Positions 60,632-64,000 of a stretch of DNA of 64,000 nucleotides are shown piece after piece. The DNA comes from Rhizobium sp. R634 (GTDB lineage Bacteria; Pseudomonadota; Alphaproteobacteria; Rhizobiales; Rhizobiaceae). The notes under the pieces were generated by a model. It was not told the origin of the DNA, did no database searches, and saw only the letters and a list, made by a program, of their open reading frames with translations. The stretch is taken from contig NZ_LOKW01000026.1 in the NCBI RefSeq assembly GCF_002211305.1, forward strand, positions 186,001 to 250,000. The letters run 5' to 3'. The position numbers were made by a program, and so were the translations under genes. The stretch's first letter is position 1. Each line of letters begins with the position of its first letter.

Positions 60632-61750
60632 TTATGGCTTTGCCAGCACTCCGCCGCTGACTGGGGCGCTGACGCCGGTCGTACCGGGAAACGTCAGCGG
60701 CAGTCCGTCCAGCGATCGGACGGCGAGATAAGCCCAGGCCTCGGCCTCCATCGCGTCGCCGTCGAATCCCGCCTCCTCGGCGGTCAGCACGCGCGATCCC
60801 AGCTCTTCGGCCATGGCTGAAAACTCCGCCATCAGCGTGCGGTTCAACCGCCCGCCGCCGCAGACGATATAGATTGATGGGCTCTCGGGCAGGAAACCCG
60901 CCGATTTGATGATCGAGGCGGCCGCGACATGCGCGAGCGTCCGGGCGCCGTCTTCAAGGCTCGCCTCCGCCTGACGAAGCGGTGCAAAATCGCCGCGGTC
61001 GAGCGAGCGGCGAATATTGCCGCGGAAGAACGGGCTTTCCAGATAGCGCTCCGCGATCGCGGCGACGACCTTGCCGCGACCGCCGATTTCTCCGCCGGGA
61101 TCGAAGGTTTTGCCGGTCTGCATCTCCACCCATTGGTCGATCAGCGTATTGCCCGGCCCGCTGTCGAAAGCCGATATGCGGCCGTCCGCGCCGATGAAGG
61201 TCAGATTGGAGATGCCGCCGATATTGACGAAGCACACCGCTTGTCCGGCCTGCTGGAGTTTTCCCGCAAGCGCTGCGTGATATGCCGGCACCAGCGGCGC
61301 GCCTTGCCCGCCATGCACCATGTCGTTGGCGCGCATGTCGTAGACCACCGATATGCCGGTTCGGCGCGCCAATTCCTGGCCGTCGCCGATCTGGATCGTC
61401 AGTCCCTCGTCGGGCCGGTGAAGCACGGTCTGGCCATGGAAGCCCAAAACATCGACGGCATCGGCGGAGAGCCCGAAATGCTTCAGAAATGCCGTAACGG
61501 CATCTGCATGACGTAAAGTCAGTTCAAGTTCGATCTCGCGCAGCTCGGCCGGCCGTTCGTTTCGATCGGTCAGCGGACGAGCCAGTTCCAGCGCCCGCTT
61601 GAGCCGGTCGCGAAAAGCCGCGTCGTAAGGCACGCCCAGGAACAGCCCGCGTTCGATGAAGCCGCGGCCGTCGGTTCTGATCAGCGCGACGTCGATTCCG
61701 TCCATCGACGTGCCGCTCATCAGCCCGATCGCAGTCCTGATGACATCCAT
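60632..61750 (-). CDS. anmK: Anhydro-N-acetylmuramic acid kinase
   Basis: The 372-residue kinase recycles cell wall anhydro-MurNAc to MurNAc-6-phosphate. Signature segments are AIGLMSGTSMDGIDVALIRTDG, GFHGQTVLHRPDEGLTIQIGDGQELA, VCFVNIGGISNLTFIGADG, DSGPGNTLIDQWVE, and YIVCGGGRLNRTLM. ATG 61750 is used (MDVIRTAIGLM). It converges with the acyltransferase gene and is divergent from tyrS. Confidence 0.96.
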   Translation of the reverse strand: MDVIRTAIGLMSGTSMDGIDVALIRTDGRGFIERGLFLGVPYDAAFRDRLKRALELARPLTDRNERPAELREIELELTLRHADAVTAFLKHFGLSADAVDVLGFHGQTVLHRPDEGLTIQIGDGQELARRTGISVVYDMRANDMVHGGQGAPLVPAYHAALAGKLQQAGQAVCFVNIGGISNLTFIGADGRISAFDSGPGNTLIDQWVEMQTGKTFDPGGEIGGRGKVVAAIAERYLESPFFRGNIRRSLDRGDFAPLRQAEASLEDGARTLAHVAAASIIKSAGFLPESPSIYIVCGGGRLNRTLMAEFSAMAEELGSRVLTAEEAGFDGDAMEAEAWAYLAVRSLDGLPLTFPGTTGVSAPVSGGVLAKP

Positions 61751-61878
61751 GAGGCTTGCCTCCCATGCGATTCCCGGATGCACTTTCGTAAAAACAGTGC
61801 TAAACGCGCCGCGACAGATCAACAACAACGAAGTTGCGCCAACCCACGGGGCCGCGCAGACACCAAGAGACGAAAGCC

Positions 61879-63135
61879 ATGTCCGAGTTCAAGTCCGATT
61901 TCCTCCGCACGCTGAAAGAGCGCGGCTTCATTCATCAGATCTCTGATGAAAGCGGCCTCGACGACCTCTTCGCCAAGGAAACCGTGACGGCCTATATCGG
62001 CTACGACCCGACGGCATCGAGCCTCCACGTCGGTCATCTCACCCAGATCATGATGCTGCACTGGCTGCAGGCGACGGGCCACCGCCCGATTTCGCTGATG
62101 GGCGGCGGCACCGGCATGGTTGGCGACCCCTCATTCAAGGAGGAAGCGCGCAAGCTGATGACTGTCGAGACGATCGAGCAGAATATCGCCTCGATCAAGA
62201 GCTGCTTTTCGAATTATCTCGATTACGAAAAGCCCGGCAATGCCGCGCTGATGATCAACAATGCCGAATGGCTGCGTTCGTTGAACTACCTCGAGTTCCT
62301 GCGCGACGTCGGCCGTCATTTCTCGGTCAACCGCATGTTGTCCTTCGACAGCGTGAAGACGCGCCTTGACCGCGAACAGTCCCTGTCCTTCCTGGAATTC
62401 AACTACATGATCCTCCAGGCCTACGATTTCGTCGAGCTTGCCAAGCGCTACGATTGCCGTCTGCAGATGGGCGGTTCGGACCAATGGGGCAACATCGTCA
62501 ACGGCATCGATCTCGGTCACCGCATGGGGACGCCGCAGCTTTATGCGCTCACCTCGCCGCTGCTGACGACCTCGTCCGGCGCCAAGATGGGCAAGTCGGC
62601 GTCCGGCGCGGTCTGGCTGAATGCCGACCTGCTGCCCGTCTATGACTTTTGGCAATATTGGCGCAACACCGAGGACGCCGATGTGCCGCGCTTCCTCAAG
62701 CTCTTCACCACGCTGCCGATGGACGAAATCGCACGGCTTTCGGCAATCGGCGGCTCGGAGCTGAACGAGGTCAAGAAGATCCTGGCGACCGAGGTCACCG
62801 CGATCCTGCACGGCCGCCCGGCCGCCGAGCAGGCCGCGGAAACGGCGCGCAAGACCTTCGAGGAAGGTGGTCTTTCTGAAAACCTGCCTTCGGTCGAGAT
62901 CCCGGCCACGGAACTGGACGGCGGCATCGGCCTGCTCTCGCTGATGGTCCGCGCCGGTCTGGCAGGCTCGAACGGCGAAGCCCGCCGCCATGTCCAGGGC
63001 GGCGCCGTGCGCATCAACGACCAGGCGGTCAGCGATGAGCGCCGCCTGATCGGTAGCGGCGAAATTACCGCCGATGGCGTCATCAAGCTCTCGCTCGGCA
63101 AGAAGAAACACATCCTGATCCGCCGCGCGGCCTAA
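61879..63135 (+). CDS. tyrS: Tyrosyl-tRNA synthetase
   Basis: The 418-residue class I synthetase charges tRNA-Tyr. It has the HIGH-like motif in DPTASSLHVGHLTQIMML, the LMGGGTGMVGDPS block, DQWGNIVNGIDL, KMGKSASG (KMSKS-type motif), and a C-terminal S4 domain (GEARRHVQGGAVRINDQAVSDER). ATG 61879 is chosen to match the family start. The short upstream leader shows no T-box. A 10-bp hairpin follows. Confidence 0.97.
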   Translation: MSEFKSDFLRTLKERGFIHQISDESGLDDLFAKETVTAYIGYDPTASSLHVGHLTQIMMLHWLQATGHRPISLMGGGTGMVGDPSFKEEARKLMTVETIEQNIASIKSCFSNYLDYEKPGNAALMINNAEWLRSLNYLEFLRDVGRHFSVNRMLSFDSVKTRLDREQSLSFLEFNYMILQAYDFVELAKRYDCRLQMGGSDQWGNIVNGIDLGHRMGTPQLYALTSPLLTTSSGAKMGKSASGAVWLNADLLPVYDFWQYWRNTEDADVPRFLKLFTTLPMDEIARLSAIGGSELNEVKKILATEVTAILHGRPAAEQAAETARKTFEEGGLSENLPSVEIPATELDGGIGLLSLMVRAGLAGSNGEARRHVQGGAVRINDQAVSDERRLIGSGEITADGVIKLSLGKKKHILIRRAA

Positions 63136-63160
63136 GAACGCCGCAGCAAGCCGGAACTCA

Positions 63161-63195
63161 CCAACGCGCCGCTCCCACCCGGGGTGGCGCGTTGG
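63161..63195 (+). terminator. Hairpin after tyrS
   Basis: CCAACGCGCC (63161-63170) and GGCGCGTTGG (63186-63195) pair over ten bases, with a 15-base loop and no T run. Probable weak terminator. Confidence 0.5.
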
Positions 63196-63212
63196 CGCGA
63201 CCAGCCAAGCAA

Positions 63213-63497
63213 TCACTGCGCTCCCCGCTGATATGTCAGATCGTTTCGCTGGTCTTCGCGCAGCAGGCGGCTCGGGGGATCGATGCCCGGCGCGGGTGTT
63301 ACCCGTGACCACCAGCTGATTGAGAAGATCGGCGCGGTAACCGTCGCGTCGAGGGGAACCATCAGCATGTGGTCGGAGCGGATGACCTCGGGCGATTTCA
63401 GCCGACCAACCTTGTCAGCCGAATAGGAAGCCTGGTGACCGATTGCGACGGCGATCACGGTGGCCGATGCGAAAGAGACTGTCCGGGCGCACAGCAT
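63213..63497 (-). CDS. Small exported hypothetical protein
   Basis: A 94-residue protein with an N-terminal signal-like stretch (TVSFASATVIAVAIGHQA) followed by a polar region with SISWWSRVTPAPGIDPPSRLL. A GGAGAATGCC site precedes ATG 63497, which supports it as a gene. I do not recognise a family, and the region is otherwise empty, so a chance reading frame is not excluded. The bases from 63498 to 63670 hold no other credible gene. Confidence 0.45.
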   Translation of the reverse strand: MLCARTVSFASATVIAVAIGHQASYSADKVGRLKSPEVIRSDHMLMVPLDATVTAPIFSISWWSRVTPAPGIDPPSRLLREDQRNDLTYQRGAQ

Positions 63498-63670
63498 GGC
63501 ATTCTCCGCCGGCCTTTAATTCAGGCCGAAACTCTACCTTACATCAGGATACGCTAAAACGTTCCGGCGTCGATGACGAAATTGTCGACGTGGTTGTCAG
63601 ACGCGTGCCGCCTTCTCGGAACCTTTTCCGCCTGTTGGGATTTGCGACCAGATGGATTTGGAGTGCAGGC

Positions 63671-64000
63671 ATGATCAACGACCTCTGGTATAAGAACGCC
63701 GTCATCTACTGCCTGTCGGTGGAGACCTTCATGGACGCCAACGGCGACGGCGTCGGCGACTTCCAGGGTCTGATGCGCCGTCTCGACTATCTCTCCGGCC
63801 TTGGTATCACGGCGATCTGGCTCATGCCGTTCCAGGCTTCACCCGGTCGCGACGACGGTTACGACGTCTCCGATTATTACAACGTCGACCCGCGTTACGG
63901 CACGCTCGGCGATTTCGTCGAATTTACCCATGGTGCCAAGCAGCGCGGCATCCGAGTGCTGATCGATCTGGTTATCAACCACACATCGAAGGACCATCCA
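63671..64000 (+). CDS. GH13 family glycosidase, trehalose synthase-like (partial, N-terminal end)
   Basis: The first 110 residues of a GH13 alpha-amylase-family enzyme are in the window; the gene runs off the right edge. WYKNAVIYCLSVETFMDANGDGVGDFQGL, LSGLGITAIWLMPFQASP, DGYDVSDYYNVDPRYGTLGDF and IRVLIDLVINHTSKDHP are the typical early segments, the last being conserved region I. Trehalose synthases and other maltose-acting GH13 enzymes share this start, so the exact reaction is undecided. ATG 63671 follows GGAGTGCAGGC. Confidence 0.88.
   Translation, partial: MINDLWYKNAVIYCLSVETFMDANGDGVGDFQGLMRRLDYLSGLGITAIWLMPFQASPGRDDGYDVSDYYNVDPRYGTLGDFVEFTHGAKQRGIRVLIDLVINHTSKDHP

Overview
The window is high-GC chromosomal DNA from an alphaproteobacterium of the order Rhizobiales, most likely Rhizobium (etli/leguminosarum type). 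The grounds are the gene neighbourhoods (a suf operon with two cysteine desulfurases, the order folE-hisI-patatin-CBS-rhomboid, a propionyl-CoA carboxylase pair, gcvTHP behind a glycine riboswitch), the rhizobial protein families (ATP12 chaperone, DUF1489, DUF2336, transglutaminase-like BTLCP, SPOR-tailed DD-carboxypeptidase) and the codon use. No rRNA, phage module, plasmid gene, CRISPR array or insertion sequence was seen. About 73 protein genes and one tRNA are supported. Identifications rest on reading motifs; no database search was run.

Layout. 1-7.5 kb: end of a topoisomerase B subunit (parE), a secreted phytase-like esterase, an AI-2E-type permease, small enzymes, a coupled nitroreductase/flavin-reductase pair and an exported hypothetical. 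7.7-15 kb: thrS, a leftward run of NifU-like scaffold-yidD-DUF1697, then folE, hisI, a patatin lipase, a CBS protein and a rhomboid protease. 15-21.8 kb: PAS, PilZ, proline iminopeptidase, BTLCP and DD-carboxypeptidase (signalling and envelope). 21.8-30.5 kb: sdaA, membrane proteins, a MerR regulator with a clear operator, mgtE, a degenerate deformylase-like protein, a BON protein, a small repeat-bearing secreted protein and tRNA-Leu(GAG). 30.7-39 kb: lipB, a DMT exporter, pccA, a guanidine-II (mini-ykkC) riboswitch with its SMR exporter, DoxX and pccB. 39-44.4 kb: ATP12, HAD phosphatase, RluA, CrcB and a copper-handling pair. 44.5-49.2 kb: tandem glycine riboswitch and gcvTHP. 49.4-58.4 kb: a GH25 lipoprotein, an orphan mini flagellar-rod-like protein and the complete leftward suf operon. 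58.6-64 kb: hydrolase, acyltransferase, anmK, tyrS and the start of a GH13 enzyme.

How it works together. The suf operon (cysteine desulfurase, SufB, SufC, SufD, SufS, SufT-like, SufA) is a full Fe-S assembly line. Its promoter is overlapped by a TGA-N9-TCA site of the kind bound by the rhizobial iron regulator RirA, and the operon is interrupted between sufB and sufC by a GIY-YIG gene bracketed by identical 29-bp inverted repeats. Two riboswitches are recognisable: glycine for the cleavage system and guanidine for the SMR exporter. PccA and PccB together would make propionyl-CoA carboxylase. The most useful leads for follow-up are the GIY-YIG cassette, the riboswitch and operator sites, a terminator on the minus strand that has no coding gene before it (possible sRNA or attenuator), and proteins that keep a fold but have lost catalytic or ligand residues (the deformylase-like protein and the NifU-like scaffold).
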